DNA of 64,000 nt from a virus. Both the position numbers and the translations under genes were made by a program. Location: positions 62,001 to 126,000 of the IMG/VR virus record IMGVR_UViG_3300013132_000023; one strand, 5' to 3'. The notes beneath the pieces are model-generated. The model saw only the letters and a program-made list of their open reading frames with translations, did no database searches and was not told the origin of the DNA. This document shows positions 42,911 to 51,101 of the stretch, one piece after another (position 1 is the first letter of the stretch; every line of letters starts with the position of its first letter).

Positions 42911-43513
42911 TTACCTACGATAGTGAAAGGTGACTTCGTTACTTTCTACAGCTTTGCCGCCAGCGGCTAACATTTCTTTCCAGAGTAGGTGATCGTGATT
43001 GTCGCACGGCTGCCAGCCTTGTGTTTTGTTAAAAATACCACGGGTATGAGCCATTCCGACCGTCAAAATGTCGGTCGAGTTCACGGCTCCCATTTTCCGA
43101 ACAAGCTTACTCGATCGCGGTGATCGATGCTTCATCATAAACGATTGTCCAGCAGTGCGTACCATATCGACACCGGGATTGTCTTCAATAAGTCTAGCTA
43201 GCGTTGACAGATGATGCGGTAGCCACTCGTCGTCATCATCGATGTATGTAATCCAGGAGGCATTTCCCAAACGCAATCCTTCATTTCGAGCCCATGCACC
43301 TGAATCTTCGTGTCTTTGAAATGGCGATCCAATAATCTGACCGTTTAATGGCGTGATGGCTGCATGAATATTATTTGGTCCAATGAGTTGTTTGATACCA
43401 TCGCAGATAACCCATAATGTCCAATACGGATAGTCTTGTTTGTTAACAGAATCAATTGCTTCAAAAACAGACGCTAATCCAATCGTGGGGAGAATTACAT
43501 CAAACTGAATCAT
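42911..43513 (-). CDS. Glycosyltransferase family 2
   Basis: A 200-residue GT-A enzyme: IQFDVILPTIGLASVFEAID, then AWARNEGLRLGNASWITYID followed by DDDEWLPHHL with the DDD metal site. It is isolated on the minus strand, far from the sugar operon, between a nuclease-like gene and the SbcC-like ATPase. It might modify a DNA base or a protein rather than the surface glycan. The ATG at 43513 overlaps the upstream stop. Confidence 0.82.
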   Translation of the reverse strand: MIQFDVILPTIGLASVFEAIDSVNKQDYPYWTLWVICDGIKQLIGPNNIHAAITPLNGQIIGSPFQRHEDSGAWARNEGLRLGNASWITYIDDDDEWLPHHLSTLARLIEDNPGVDMVRTAGQSFMMKHRSPRSSKLVRKMGAVNSTDILTVGMAHTRGIFNKTQGWQPCDNHDHLLWKEMLAAGGKAVESNEVTFHYRR

Positions 43514-44031
43514 TTGAGTGGCCTCCACAAAAACTGCTTGACCGGAACGCGATAAGCTGGCTTATGACCAAAGCCTTGCCAGTTAACAATCTCACACTCG
43601 TCAGTTATTCTCTTTAAAGCCTCTGGCTTAAGCATAGTAAACTGTGGTATGAGTTCATCTGTACCGTTAACCATGAGGATAGTAACTTCACGTTTCAAGT
43701 ATTGCTTGACTTGACTAGTCTTTAGATGAAAGTATCTAGTTAGTTTTGGCTTACTGAACTTTACTTCTACGTGACCAAATCCTTCGACTTCAAAGTCCGG
43801 TGCAGTTGATACGTCACTGTCCTCTAAAAATTCTCCATTCTTACCGCAGCCAGTGTCCTTGAACTTAGGACGAACTTTGGTATCGCGTTCAATTAAATCG
43901 AGCCACAAAAGGAAGAGCGAACGCTCTTCCATTGTGCGACTATGAATGTCTTTCTTGAACTCTTCTTCGGAGCGACCGTCGAATCTGTAGTTGTTCATGG
44001 CGATACTGCTTTCAAAGGGATAGCCCCTCAT
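43510..44031 (-). CDS. PD-(D/E)XK-like nuclease
   Basis: A 173-residue protein. STAPDFEVEGFGHVEVKFSK shows PD-x9-ExK, the core of the PD-(D/E)XK endonuclease fold. Downstream strands and helix (YLKREVTILMVNGTDEL) fit. Possible roles are Holliday-junction cleavage or DNA restriction. The substrate is unknown. Confidence 0.65.
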   Translation of the reverse strand: MRGYPFESSIAMNNYRFDGRSEEEFKKDIHSRTMEERSLFLLWLDLIERDTKVRPKFKDTGCGKNGEFLEDSDVSTAPDFEVEGFGHVEVKFSKPKLTRYFHLKTSQVKQYLKREVTILMVNGTDELIPQFTMLKPEALKRITDECEIVNWQGFGHKPAYRVPVKQFLWRPLK

Positions 44032-44033
44032 CT

Positions 44034-44231
44034 TTACGCAGTAACGCGTTCGCCACGAATAGCTAGTTCTACAGCCTTTTCACGAGAGTATGCACGTTTT
44101 CGTGCTGGATGAATCCACTTCCATTGGAAAGAGCCATTGTCTTTGAGAGCGGGTACTGCCTTCCAGCGGTTACGTCTCAAAATACGACGTTCTTCTTCGC
44201 GGTTTCTTTTGTTGAGATCTTCGTATGTCAT
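44034..44231 (-). CDS. Hypothetical basic protein, 65 residues
   Basis: Rich in Arg, Glu and Lys with one aromatic patch (FQWKWIHPARKRAYSREKAV). Packed tightly between the exonuclease and nuclease genes. No family recognised. Confidence 0.55.
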   Translation of the reverse strand: MTYEDLNKRNREEERRILRRNRWKAVPALKDNGSFQWKWIHPARKRAYSREKAVELAIRGERVTA

Positions 44232-44232
44232 A

Positions 44233-44832
44233 CTATTCCTTTAATCTTTCAATTACGTCGGGTTGCGTTAGAACCTTGCGGAACTTATGCATCAATTTGA
44301 ATGCACAGATACTATCAAACAGAGCAGCGTGGAACTTGTTCTTTCCGAACTCGCTCATGTCAATGTTCAATAGCTTTACTGCTTGAGTAAGCGTAGCCCC
44401 AGAGGCAACCTTATCGTTACCTGCAAATAGACGCATCATTGGCAACGTGTCTAGCTTGCGATATGTAAAGTTGGCTTCAAAGTTTGACGGTTCGATGCCA
44501 TAGATTTGGTGTGCCATCATGCGTACGTCGAACTCTACATTGTGTCCACCAATGACGGCGGCACCATGATTTTGCCACAGATCCATGAACTTTTCTCTGA
44601 TGGCTTCTGTAGTTAAGCCATCAGAGAAGGCTTGCTGCGGTGTGATACCATGAATCTCTACAGCTTTTGAAGTAAACGAATAATCGTCTACTGACGGCAA
44701 GCGATGTAGTGCTTCAAACATATCGACGATCTTGCCTGTATCAATATCGCCAACAAGAGCACCAACCGAAAATACGGTATGCTTCTTTGGATCGAGACCG
44801 CCTGTCTCGGTGTCAAATACTAGTACTCTCAT
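44233..44832 (-). CDS. DEDDh 3'-5' exonuclease (DnaQ/RNase T type)
   Basis: A 199-residue exonuclease. VLVFDTETGGLDPKKH is Exo I with DxE, VIGGHNVEFDVRMMAHQIYG is Exo II, and NKFHAALFDSICAFKLMHKF is Exo III with the His and Asp of the DEDDh class. It is a good candidate for proofreading with the polymerase at the left edge. Coupled to the downstream and upstream genes. Confidence 0.92.
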   Translation of the reverse strand: MRVLVFDTETGGLDPKKHTVFSVGALVGDIDTGKIVDMFEALHRLPSVDDYSFTSKAVEIHGITPQQAFSDGLTTEAIREKFMDLWQNHGAAVIGGHNVEFDVRMMAHQIYGIEPSNFEANFTYRKLDTLPMMRLFAGNDKVASGATLTQAVKLLNIDMSEFGKNKFHAALFDSICAFKLMHKFRKVLTQPDVIERLKE

Positions 44833-45317
44833 TAGACTTTGTTCATTTCACACATGATGTCGGCGACAACTTCGTTGATCATCGTAGCCGTCTTTTCAAA
44901 GATAGTCGCGGCGAACATACGATATCTAACCTGAACACCGTTAGACACTTCAATGTCCGAGAAGGTAAGGTCGCCTTCTTGAGCGTCTGGCTTAAAAACA
45001 GGACGCAATCGTGCGATAAATCTCCGTGCTTCAGGGCCGTTTTCGAATACAAACGTCATAGGCACTTGTTCATCATCGCGGGCGACTACGCGGACGAAGG
45101 CAAGTTCGTGTGCGGCTGCGGCCCTTTCGATGCGACCAGTGAGAATCTGACGAGCCGTAGTACGCGAGAAGCTGTCACGACGTTCTGGCCACATGACGCC
45201 ATTAAGACTCGTACCATCGTTCACGAGTGCAATAGCGACAAACAGACGCGAACCTCGGTTCGTTGCTGCAACACTAACCCCTGCGGCTGGACGGTGAGAA
45301 AAGATGATTTCGCTCAT
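44832..45317 (-). CDS. Hypothetical protein, 161 residues
   Basis: Not recognised. Two or three beta strands at the N-terminus (RLFVAIALVNDGTSLNGVMW), a middle with ERRDSFSRTTARQILTGRIE, and a C-terminal helix. Higher GC in the centre than neighbouring genes. Overlaps the exonuclease start by 1 nt. Confidence 0.6.
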   Translation of the reverse strand: MSEIIFSHRPAAGVSVAATNRGSRLFVAIALVNDGTSLNGVMWPERRDSFSRTTARQILTGRIERAAAAHELAFVRVVARDDEQVPMTFVFENGPEARRFIARLRPVFKPDAQEGDLTFSDIEVSNGVQVRYRMFAATIFEKTATMINEVVADIMCEMNKV

Positions 45318-45324
45318 AGGTTTT

Positions 45325-45489
45325 TTAGGCTGGCTTTTGTACAGCAGGCTGTACGTTGCTAATGTTTAGAAGTTGCATGTAAATCCGCAATACCTGCCCA
45401 GCGGGCAAGGAAGCGGTGCTTGTCATGAGGGCGGCCATAAGCATACGAGCTTCGTCGCCCGTCAAATTGAAGTTGTTTTCAGTTGCCAT
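45325..45489 (-). CDS. Hypothetical protein, 54 residues
   Basis: Short open frame starting with ATG 45489 and overlapping the end of the dNMP kinase gene by 11 nt. It reads as helical with DEARMLMAALMTSTASLPAG. It fills the only gap between the two larger genes and uses the same codons as its neighbours. Function unknown. Confidence 0.6.
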   Translation of the reverse strand: MATENNFNLTGDEARMLMAALMTSTASLPAGQVLRIYMQLLNISNVQPAVQKPA

Positions 45490-46246
45490 TGATTAGATTG
45501 AGTTGCTTGAGAGTATGTCTTAAAAACGTTTCGAGGTCTTCTAGACTCCCGTCATTGTGATACGAAAAACGTGGATCAAATGACGCATCATCTAGGGCAG
45601 TTTCACTTGGATGCATATCCTTAAAGCCAGTTTGACGCTCTAATCTAATTATGACCCCATTGTGGTATTCTGTCACGTCCTTTTCGTTGGGAAAGCGACA
45701 ATCTGTCAAGATTACTACGTCAAAGTCGCTCCAGCATTCACGATTGAATATCGCACGAGCCCAAACATCGTTGTCAATTGCACGAAAAATGTCCGTACCC
45801 ATGACTTGTAGTACCTCTCGAACAGTCATTGGGCCGTTACGCGGTACCTTTTCTACCACACAGGTTAGCAATTCCCACTCGCCTTGTGGCTCGGTAAACT
45901 CATTCGAGTATTTCAAGCGAACATGCATAGGGAATCCATCCCACATTACATGAGACAACGTTTCTTTGTCTTCGTTGGTGCCGTATACAAGTTCTCGATT
46001 GAGACCTAGAATGTCTATGCACATAGACTTTAGTGGCTCAGCAAAAGCTGTAACAGCTACACGTTTGCCATTTGATTCTAAGATGCTACGTAGGATCTTT
46101 GTGGCTGTATCTTTACCTACTTGTTTCTTGCCAGACAAGGCAATAAAAACAGTACCGGGGGGTGCTTTTGATCCTTCCATGCTTAGTCTAGCATACTCCA
46201 ACTTGGAAACTCCGTCAAGCAACCTGTCTTTGAAATATTCGTTCAT
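45479..46246 (-). CDS. Deoxynucleoside monophosphate kinase (T4 gp1-like)
   Basis: A 255-residue P-loop kinase. VFIALSGKKQVGKDTATKIL is the phosphate loop. AEPLKSMCIDIL, PMTVREVLQVMGTDIFRAID and FDVVILTDCRFPNEKDV match the T4 gene 1 kinase layout, with a late HPSE. It turns dNMPs into dNDPs, feeding replication with the reductase and ThyX. It is preceded by GAGGAAG. Confidence 0.85.
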   Translation of the reverse strand: MNEYFKDRLLDGVSKLEYARLSMEGSKAPPGTVFIALSGKKQVGKDTATKILRSILESNGKRVAVTAFAEPLKSMCIDILGLNRELVYGTNEDKETLSHVMWDGFPMHVRLKYSNEFTEPQGEWELLTCVVEKVPRNGPMTVREVLQVMGTDIFRAIDNDVWARAIFNRECWSDFDVVILTDCRFPNEKDVTEYHNGVIIRLERQTGFKDMHPSETALDDASFDPRFSYHNDGSLEDLETFLRHTLKQLNLINGN

Positions 46247-46288
46247 GCCTGCTTCCTCAAAAATCCCAGAAGTATCCGGATATTCCTA

Positions 46289-46405
46289 TTAATAACCACC
46301 CAATATAGCTCTTACGATCTCGATCCCCTCAGAAATGTGGGGAGTGCGAAACGCACAAGATTCGCGTACAAACGCATGTTCATGGCAATTACCTTCATCT
46401 TCCAT
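46289..46405 (-). CDS. Hypothetical microprotein, 38 residues
   Basis: The start overlaps the preceding stop (TAATG), supporting coupled translation. The peptide has two Cys and three His (GNCHEHAFVRESCAFRTPH), a possible small metal site. It fills the gap before the dNMP kinase gene. No known family. Confidence 0.5.
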   Translation of the reverse strand: MEDEGNCHEHAFVRESCAFRTPHISEGIEIVRAILGGY

Positions 46406-46701
46406 TACCAACACAATTTTTTTCTCTTTAACCATTGACAGTATTCTTGGCTATACGGAAATGCCGGATAACCAGTTTCGCGTTCGTACTGACGTTGCAA
46501 AAAACGAGCCATCATAGACGCCCATTCTTCTGTTCCTACATTTGGGTCTCTAGCTGCATTTACGATTCTGGCTTCAAGTTCTTCGTCAGAATCTCCTGGA
46601 TTTGGAAGCAAACGTACGGCGGTACAACGCTTGCACCGTAAGCGTAATTCAGATCCAACTATGATTGTCACGAATTCGTGTTCGTGTTCTTGTACTACCA
46701 T
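46405..46701 (-). CDS. Hypothetical protein, 98 residues
   Basis: N-terminal HEHEF and RCKRCTAVR suggest a metal-binding knuckle. The rest is helical and acidic and then basic. Directly downstream of the RNA ligase gene. Not recognised. Confidence 0.55.
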   Translation of the reverse strand: MVVQEHEHEFVTIIVGSELRLRCKRCTAVRLLPNPGDSDEELEARIVNAARDPNVGTEEWASMMARFLQRQYERETGYPAFPYSQEYCQWLKRKKLCW

Positions 46702-46702
46702 G

Positions 46703-47803
46703 TTATTCCTCTACTAGAACCTTTCCGTGTTCCTCTTTAACTTGTTCTAAAACAGATTTCCAAAGCTTGTCTTCAATGTCCTTGCCGTCTAAGAGAGCAA
46801 AGACATATCCAATTTCGGAATTCAAAGCATTAGCCTGTAGCCACAGAGCATAGTCCTTTCGAGGACGGTTCTCGCCTACCTCGGTAATCATACGACTCAA
46901 GCAGTCGCTTGCTCGCGTATACAGACCGTCTCGTAACCCTTGGACGTATGCACGAATGTCGTCGAAGTCACAAGCAATAGCCGCAGGCAACTGCTTAACC
47001 GTTACTCCGTACTCTCGACCACGAATCAGGTCAATGACTCCCTTGGGAGACAGATAGTTCAATAGACGATGGATACGTAGATACGTAGGGCTCTTGATCT
47101 TCACGCGAAGCCCATTTTCAAAGCGAGCAACATATCCTTCGGAGTTTTCTTCAAAAGGAATTTCGCTACGCAGGTCAATATTGTATCGCTTAGGGCGACG
47201 GAAGCCGCACATAGATGCGATTTGGTCTACGCGACGAGGATGCCACTCAACCCCATTGTGCTCGAACATTGCAAGCAAAACGAGTTCGCGTACACCGTTA
47301 TAATCTACGACGATGCGATTTTCGGGATAGATAATCTCAAACACGGGCGTACAGTCTACAGGTAAATGGTTTAACCAATATCTAGGACGCATGGTTTCTT
47401 CGTTACCAAACCATTCGTTCATAATCTTGGTACCATTAAGAGCTTGTTCCGATTCCATGCTACCCGGCGTGGCTAGTTTCCACTGGTTGTCACGCACGTA
47501 GCCAATGCCGCAGCTTCCGTCTGCCTTTTCATAGACTTCGACGGATTCCTTCCACGGTAGGTTAGCGATAGTAGTTTCAGGGCATTCTCCCAAGTTGAAA
47601 AACTTAGGAAACGGACGAGCTACGACAGTGCCGTCTGTTCGAAAGATGATACCACGAGCCTGACGATTAACTTCGTTCCACAGACCACTAATGTGAGTAT
47701 CTTGGGTGTACTTGAAGATAGTCAGGTCGCCACTTGACGAAGCCGATACTCGACCAGCTTCGACTTCTTTCCAAAGCTTGTTAAGTAGAATAGGGTCTTT
47801 CAT
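46703..47803 (-). CDS. T4 RNA ligase 1-like enzyme
   Basis: A 366-residue nucleotidyltransferase. VEVYEKADGSCGIGYV is motif I with the AMP-accepting Lys in KADG. ARGIIFRTDGTVVARPFPKF is the Rnl1-type upstream segment. FEIIYPENRIVVDY is motif IIIa, NSEGYVARF motif IV and LRVKIKSPTYL motif V. The C-terminal helical part is as in Rnl1. T4 Rnl1 reseals tRNAs cut by anticodon nucleases. The gene fits the tRNA repair set found here. Confidence 0.9.
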   Translation of the reverse strand: MKDPILLNKLWKEVEAGRVSASSSGDLTIFKYTQDTHISGLWNEVNRQARGIIFRTDGTVVARPFPKFFNLGECPETTIANLPWKESVEVYEKADGSCGIGYVRDNQWKLATPGSMESEQALNGTKIMNEWFGNEETMRPRYWLNHLPVDCTPVFEIIYPENRIVVDYNGVRELVLLAMFEHNGVEWHPRRVDQIASMCGFRRPKRYNIDLRSEIPFEENSEGYVARFENGLRVKIKSPTYLRIHRLLNYLSPKGVIDLIRGREYGVTVKQLPAAIACDFDDIRAYVQGLRDGLYTRASDCLSRMITEVGENRPRKDYALWLQANALNSEIGYVFALLDGKDIEDKLWKSVLEQVKEEHGKVLVEE

Positions 47804-48036
47804 GATAACTCTTCAATTTGCCAGTCGCTCTCTGCGTGTGGAATAAGTACGTCGCGTCCAGGTACTAAATGCGAATAGATACTACTTCCTAACCACTTTA
47901 GAGACGGTTTTTGTGCGTATATCTTCCCTTTTTTAGAAAGGTTAGACTTTGTGTATACACAGTCCTCAACGCGTACGTGACGCGAAGGACAATAGTACAA
48001 TCCTGTTGGAATGTGTTTAATACGATACGTTTTCAA
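47800..48036 (-). CDS. Hypothetical protein, 78 residues
   Basis: The TTG at 48036 overlaps the upstream stop (TTGA) and is the most economical start; an earlier TTG adds seven residues. The protein begins KTYRIKHIPTGLYYCPSRHV, a pattern seen in small phage proteins of unknown role. Overlaps the RNA ligase gene by 4 nt. Confidence 0.55.
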   Translation of the reverse strand: MKTYRIKHIPTGLYYCPSRHVRVEDCVYTKSNLSKKGKIYAQKPSLKWLGSSIYSHLVPGRDVLIPHAESDWQIEELS

Positions 48037-48275
48037 GTTTGTTGATCTTCGCCACAATCATCACAGATGGTGTCGTCAGCGGCTACGTGCCCACCACACT
48101 TATTACAAACATAACACAGTGGCAACCTCATGAGTGCAAAATCAGTATCTTCACAAATGTAGCAGCCTTTTTTGTAAACGATAACCTTGCTTCGCCAGTC
48201 AAATTTATTGGGAGTCGTTTGAGCCTCTTGTTTGCCTTTTTCAAGCATCCAATATGCCGGATCATTATACTTCAT
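48033..48275 (-). CDS. Zinc-ribbon protein, 80 residues
   Basis: C-terminal half has CYVCNKCGGHVAADDTICDD with a final CGE, plus an earlier CYIC, giving one or two zinc ribbons. The ATG at 48275 overlaps the previous gene's end. Function unknown. Confidence 0.65.
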   Translation of the reverse strand: MKYNDPAYWMLEKGKQEAQTTPNKFDWRSKVIVYKKGCYICEDTDFALMRLPLCYVCNKCGGHVAADDTICDDCGEDQQT

Positions 48276-48514
48276 GGCCACAGACAAATGACTTTTGTAA
48301 ATGTTTCGCGTTCACCGGCTTCTAGACAACATTCATCGTCTGTGTGTGAATTGCTATAATAGCTGTCTATATGATATTCACGTAAATTTTTCACCGTACC
48401 AGCGTCTACGTTAGATACTTTGCAATAACCATTACCTTCTGAATCTTGACTCATGATGATTTCCGTTTCCGGATCAAGCCTAGACAGAATTTTCTGTAGT
48501 TCTTTTACTTTCAT
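48272..48514 (-). CDS. Small phage protein, 80 residues
   Basis: Starts KVKELQKILSRLDPETEIIM, the usual opening of a widespread family of small phage proteins with a helix, an LDP turn and a strand. The rest is acidic with several Tyr and Cys. Role unknown. Confidence 0.65.
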   Translation of the reverse strand: MKVKELQKILSRLDPETEIIMSQDSEGNGYCKVSNVDAGTVKNLREYHIDSYYSNSHTDDECCLEAGERETFTKVICLWP

Positions 48515-48516
48515 AT

Positions 48517-48747
48517 TTAAGTTCCAAATCCAATAAAAGCTCTGCCATCGTGGCAGAGTTCGTCAATGGATCCCATAGTGTCCGTGTAGTATACTCGCAC
48601 TCCGTGCGAAATCAAGTTCTTTTTTAGCAAATCTTGAATGACCTCTTCTGCTGCGTTCGTGATAGACATACCACCAATCGCAGGACTGAGATCTTCAATC
48701 CAAATTGCGTTTTTTTCTTGACGTACTACGTCGTAAGCAAATCTCAT
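48517..48747 (-). CDS. Hypothetical protein, 76 residues
   Basis: Preceded by GAGGAA. Alpha/beta protein (AIWIEDLSPAIGGMSITNAA, VRVYYTDTMGSIDEL). It overlaps the upstream frame by 53 nt, which is unusually long for this genome. Not recognised. Confidence 0.55.
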   Translation of the reverse strand: MRFAYDVVRQEKNAIWIEDLSPAIGGMSITNAAEEVIQDLLKKNLISHGVRVYYTDTMGSIDELCHDGRAFIGFGT

Positions 48748-48916
48748 TTAGTTCCTCACGCCACTTGTTAGCTATTTTGTTCGCTTCTTTAAGCGAATTA
48801 CAGGTTGCTCTATACAATACCCAATTGTTATCCAGTATATGTACGACCCTTACTTCGCAATCATAAACTTCTATTCTTAGTACGCTAGCAAGATTTTTTA
48901 TCATCCTATTTTTCAT
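48695..48916 (-). CDS. Hypothetical protein, 73 residues
   Basis: Starts just after the CCA enzyme stop. Central WVLYRATCNSLKEANKIANK resembles small phage proteins that carry a strand followed by an amphipathic helix. The C-terminal ~17 residues lie over the next gene, so the end may be less constrained. Not recognised. Confidence 0.5.
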   Translation of the reverse strand: MKNRMIKNLASVLRIEVYDCEVRVVHILDNNWVLYRATCNSLKEANKIANKWREELNEICLRRSTSRKKRNLD

Positions 48917-50160
48917 TGACTCCCCTTAAGGGCATGAACGCGAGCTTGCTCCATTTTCTGAGCGATCTTTTCACCGTTCTTTAAATGAGCAAACTGGTGT
49001 CCTTTGACTTGTCTAATGACTGCGGCGGCTTCAAGCAAACGATCCCCTTGTGGGTACGGATTGTTTGCGTGCAGCGGACCCCGGCCTCGTGCGTCAGCCT
49101 TTGCGGCCATGACTACGCGACGAGCTACCAAATCACCCTGTAAGGTTCCAAGTCGCCCTAGCAAGCGAACTTTTGTCGTTGCCTTTAGCTCTTCGAACTT
49201 GTGGATATTCAGATGTTCTCGCGACGCAAGGACGCCAATCTTACGATGCAGACTAGGAGTCCGCAAGCGATCACACATAGCATTAACCAAAGGTACTCCA
49301 AGAGCTTCATGATTGTAGTGGTGTGGGAGATTATGGTCGTCCGTAACTGCCTTTCCAAGGTCATGCACGAGAGCAGCAAACATCGTTTCGTCGTCTGCAC
49401 CCATGTCGCGAGCACGATCAATGACTTGCAACGTATGCACGTAAGCGTCACCTTCCGGATGATGCTTTTCTGGTTGAATGCGACCCTTTAGGGCGGCGAT
49501 TTCTGGGAACGTAATTTCTAAAGCACCCAGCCTATCGAGTGCTTCAAAGAAACAAGACGGTCGTTGCGTACGAAGGGCCTTTTCAAGCTCGCCCCATACG
49601 CGTTCGCCCGGTTCATTAGCTAATTCAGCCAATGCTGGCCGAGCAGCTTCAATCAATTCATCACTGATTGACATGTCTAATTGAGCAGCGAAACGAGCGG
49701 CACGCAAGATACGCACCGGATCTTCTCCGAAGTGGTTGCCAACTGGACGCAGCACCTTGTTTTGAAGATCTCTAATTCCGCCGTAAAGGTCAATGATTTC
49801 TTCGGTGAATGGATCTAAAGCCATTGCGTTAATCGTGAGGTCACGACGACGCAAATCTTCATCAAGTCCTACGTTATTCGTATCGCATTCGAAAGCATGG
49901 TAGCCCCCGCCAATCTTGCGTTCTTTTCTAGCAAGAGCGACTTCAATCCCGTTCACCAAGAATACAGGGAACTTTGCACCAACGACGCTATCGAAACCAG
50001 CCGCATGGAACTGGTTTTCCGATACGCCAATTACTACGATATCCACGTCCTTAGGATTACGCCCTAGGAGTAGGTCTCGTACGTAACCCCCGACAATATA
50101 GGGGCAACCCCCCATCGCTTTGATGCGATGGCAGAGTTCTAGATGCTTACGATGCTTCAT
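48913..50160 (-). CDS. cca: CCA-adding tRNA nucleotidyltransferase
   Basis: A 415-residue class II CCA-adding enzyme with a C-terminal HD domain, the size of E. coli Cca. YIVGGYVRDLLLGRNPKDVD is the G-G-x-VRD motif and DxD metal site, DLRRRDLTINAMALDP the RRD template motif, EDPVRILRAARFAAQLD the ERxxxE-like region, and FAALVHDLGKAVTDD the HD phosphohydrolase part. It builds or repairs the 3' CCA of tRNAs. At least two tRNAs here (Gln-CTG, Trp) lack an encoded CCA, and others may need repair after nuclease attack. Confidence 0.94.
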   Translation of the reverse strand: MKHRKHLELCHRIKAMGGCPYIVGGYVRDLLLGRNPKDVDIVVIGVSENQFHAAGFDSVVGAKFPVFLVNGIEVALARKERKIGGGYHAFECDTNNVGLDEDLRRRDLTINAMALDPFTEEIIDLYGGIRDLQNKVLRPVGNHFGEDPVRILRAARFAAQLDMSISDELIEAARPALAELANEPGERVWGELEKALRTQRPSCFFEALDRLGALEITFPEIAALKGRIQPEKHHPEGDAYVHTLQVIDRARDMGADDETMFAALVHDLGKAVTDDHNLPHHYNHEALGVPLVNAMCDRLRTPSLHRKIGVLASREHLNIHKFEELKATTKVRLLGRLGTLQGDLVARRVVMAAKADARGRGPLHANNPYPQGDRLLEAAAVIRQVKGHQFAHLKNGEKIAQKMEQARVHALKGSQ

Positions 50161-50166
50161 ACCGAC

Positions 50167-50172
50167 AGTATA
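50167..50172 (-). promoter_or_regulatory. -10 box 6 nt before the cca start codon
   Basis: TATACT on the minus strand, 6 nt from the ATG at 50160. The -35 region is weak (3 of 6). The spacing equals that of the clearer leaderless promoters in this window, so I list it as possible. Confidence 0.4.
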
Positions 50173-50174
50173 CC

Positions 50175-50507
50175 CTATCGCAGGTCTTTTGTGTGCTTAA
50201 AACGGCTGCATTTTGTAACAAAAGCTACCAGGATCGGCACGTTTGAGGCAAAATCTTCCGGTTGCCAGAAACACATAGCCTTAACATGTTCTTGTTCTAG
50301 AATATGTTCTACAATTCCCGGCTGTTGACCTTGGTCTTCATGTTCGTCGTCTACGTGACTAGCAAATGGATCATCTGTACCTTGTAAATCCAAAATGTTT
50401 GGCATTACGGGGTGGACAATCTTTTCACTGGCCTTTTCTTGCACGCAAATACCGTATTGGCACTTCCAACACAGACTTTCTTCTGCCTTCGGCATTTCGC
50501 TATTCAT
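50175..50507 (-). CDS. Hypothetical protein, 110 residues
   Basis: ATG at 50507 overlaps the kinase stop. The N-terminus has CWKCQYGIC, a Cys cluster, and the middle is very acidic (DDEHEDQGQQPGIVEHILEQ). A late CFWQPEDF and CSRF add cysteines. Possibly metal-binding. Not recognised. Confidence 0.55.
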   Translation of the reverse strand: MNSEMPKAEESLCWKCQYGICVQEKASEKIVHPVMPNILDLQGTDDPFASHVDDEHEDQGQQPGIVEHILEQEHVKAMCFWQPEDFASNVPILVAFVTKCSRFKHTKDLR

Positions 50508-50955
50508 TTGGGAAGATACTCGTGTTCGTCCACTCGTGTTCGTCCAAGTGTGGTTGGTAGTCGCTAATGTGACGTTCGATAACACTCAAGGGGACGTTAT
50601 GCTTGTTGCGACCAAGCAAGACATTAGCGTTCCAAGGACGTGGAGTGCAAATCATTTCGGTCTTGTAACCCAATTCACCAGCAAGCTTAAAATAGGGCTC
50701 CATTTCCCAATGCTTGATGAAAGTATTTGACACAATCACAAGCGGTACGCCATTTTCCATTTGCGTACGAACTTGCTCCTGATTCCAGGCGTGTGCCCTA
50801 GGGAGTTTCTTGGGATCAAACGAGTAGCCGTCTTGAGTCATGAAATACTGATCCGTTTCATGAACACTAGAACGAACACCGTCTCTTTGTCCCAGGTGAC
50901 GTGCAATCGTACTCTTACCGGAACCGCTTGGGCCTCTCAAAAGAATCAGTTTCAT
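50500..50955 (-). CDS. P-loop kinase, polynucleotide-kinase-like
   Basis: A 151-residue kinase. MKLILLRGPSGSGKSTIARH is the phosphate loop, VIVSNTFIKHWEMEPYFKLA and ANVLLGRNKHNVPLSVIERH resemble the AAA_33/N4BP2-like kinase family, which includes 5' ends of RNA or DNA as substrates. Together with the two RNA ligases it could restore ligatable 5' phosphates in cut tRNAs. It has its own promoter and a near-leaderless start. Confidence 0.75.
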   Translation of the reverse strand: MKLILLRGPSGSGKSTIARHLGQRDGVRSSVHETDQYFMTQDGYSFDPKKLPRAHAWNQEQVRTQMENGVPLVIVSNTFIKHWEMEPYFKLAGELGYKTEMICTPRPWNANVLLGRNKHNVPLSVIERHISDYQPHLDEHEWTNTSIFPNE

Positions 50956-50963
50956 CTGTTGCT

Positions 50964-50991
50964 AGTATAGCACGATCCACAAGCCGGTCAA
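50964..50991 (-). promoter_or_regulatory. Promoter of the kinase gene
   Basis: TTGACC (50986-50991), 16 nt, TATACT (50964-50969) on the minus strand; 5/6 in each box. The ATG at 50955 is 8 nt after the -10 box, so the predicted leader is one or two nt. Confidence 0.7.
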
Positions 50992-50993
50992 GC

Positions 50994-51012
50994 AAAAACT
51001 CGTCTCTCCGAG
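50994..51012 (-). terminator. Short hairpin plus T-run (possible terminator)
   Basis: A CTCG/CGAG stem with a 6-nt loop followed by TTTTT on the minus strand, placed just before the kinase promoter. The stem is short, so this is a weak call. It would end the ssb transcript together with the hairpins at 51036-51069. Confidence 0.35.
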
Positions 51013-51035
51013 AAGTCACGCCTAAATCTTATTTG

Positions 51036-51069
51036 GGAGTACGGCTACTCCTGATAGGCTCGTTAGCCT
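51036..51069 (-). terminator. Two hairpins downstream of ssb
   Basis: 51036-51041 pairs with 51046-51051 (GGAGTA/TACTCC, 6 bp, 4-nt loop) and 51056-51060 with 51065-51069 (AGGCT/AGCCT, 5 bp, 4-nt loop). They occupy the 146-nt gap between ssb and the kinase gene and could stop transcription or protect the 3' end. There is no adjacent T-run. Confidence 0.45.
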
Positions 51070-51101
51070 TCTACACCCTGGCGTTCGGATAGAACTCGCG
51101 A

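Noticed and set aside
50956-51101. A tRNA in the ssb-kinase gap
   Set aside because: Several hairpins are present, but no cloverleaf, anticodon arm or TTC loop can be formed.
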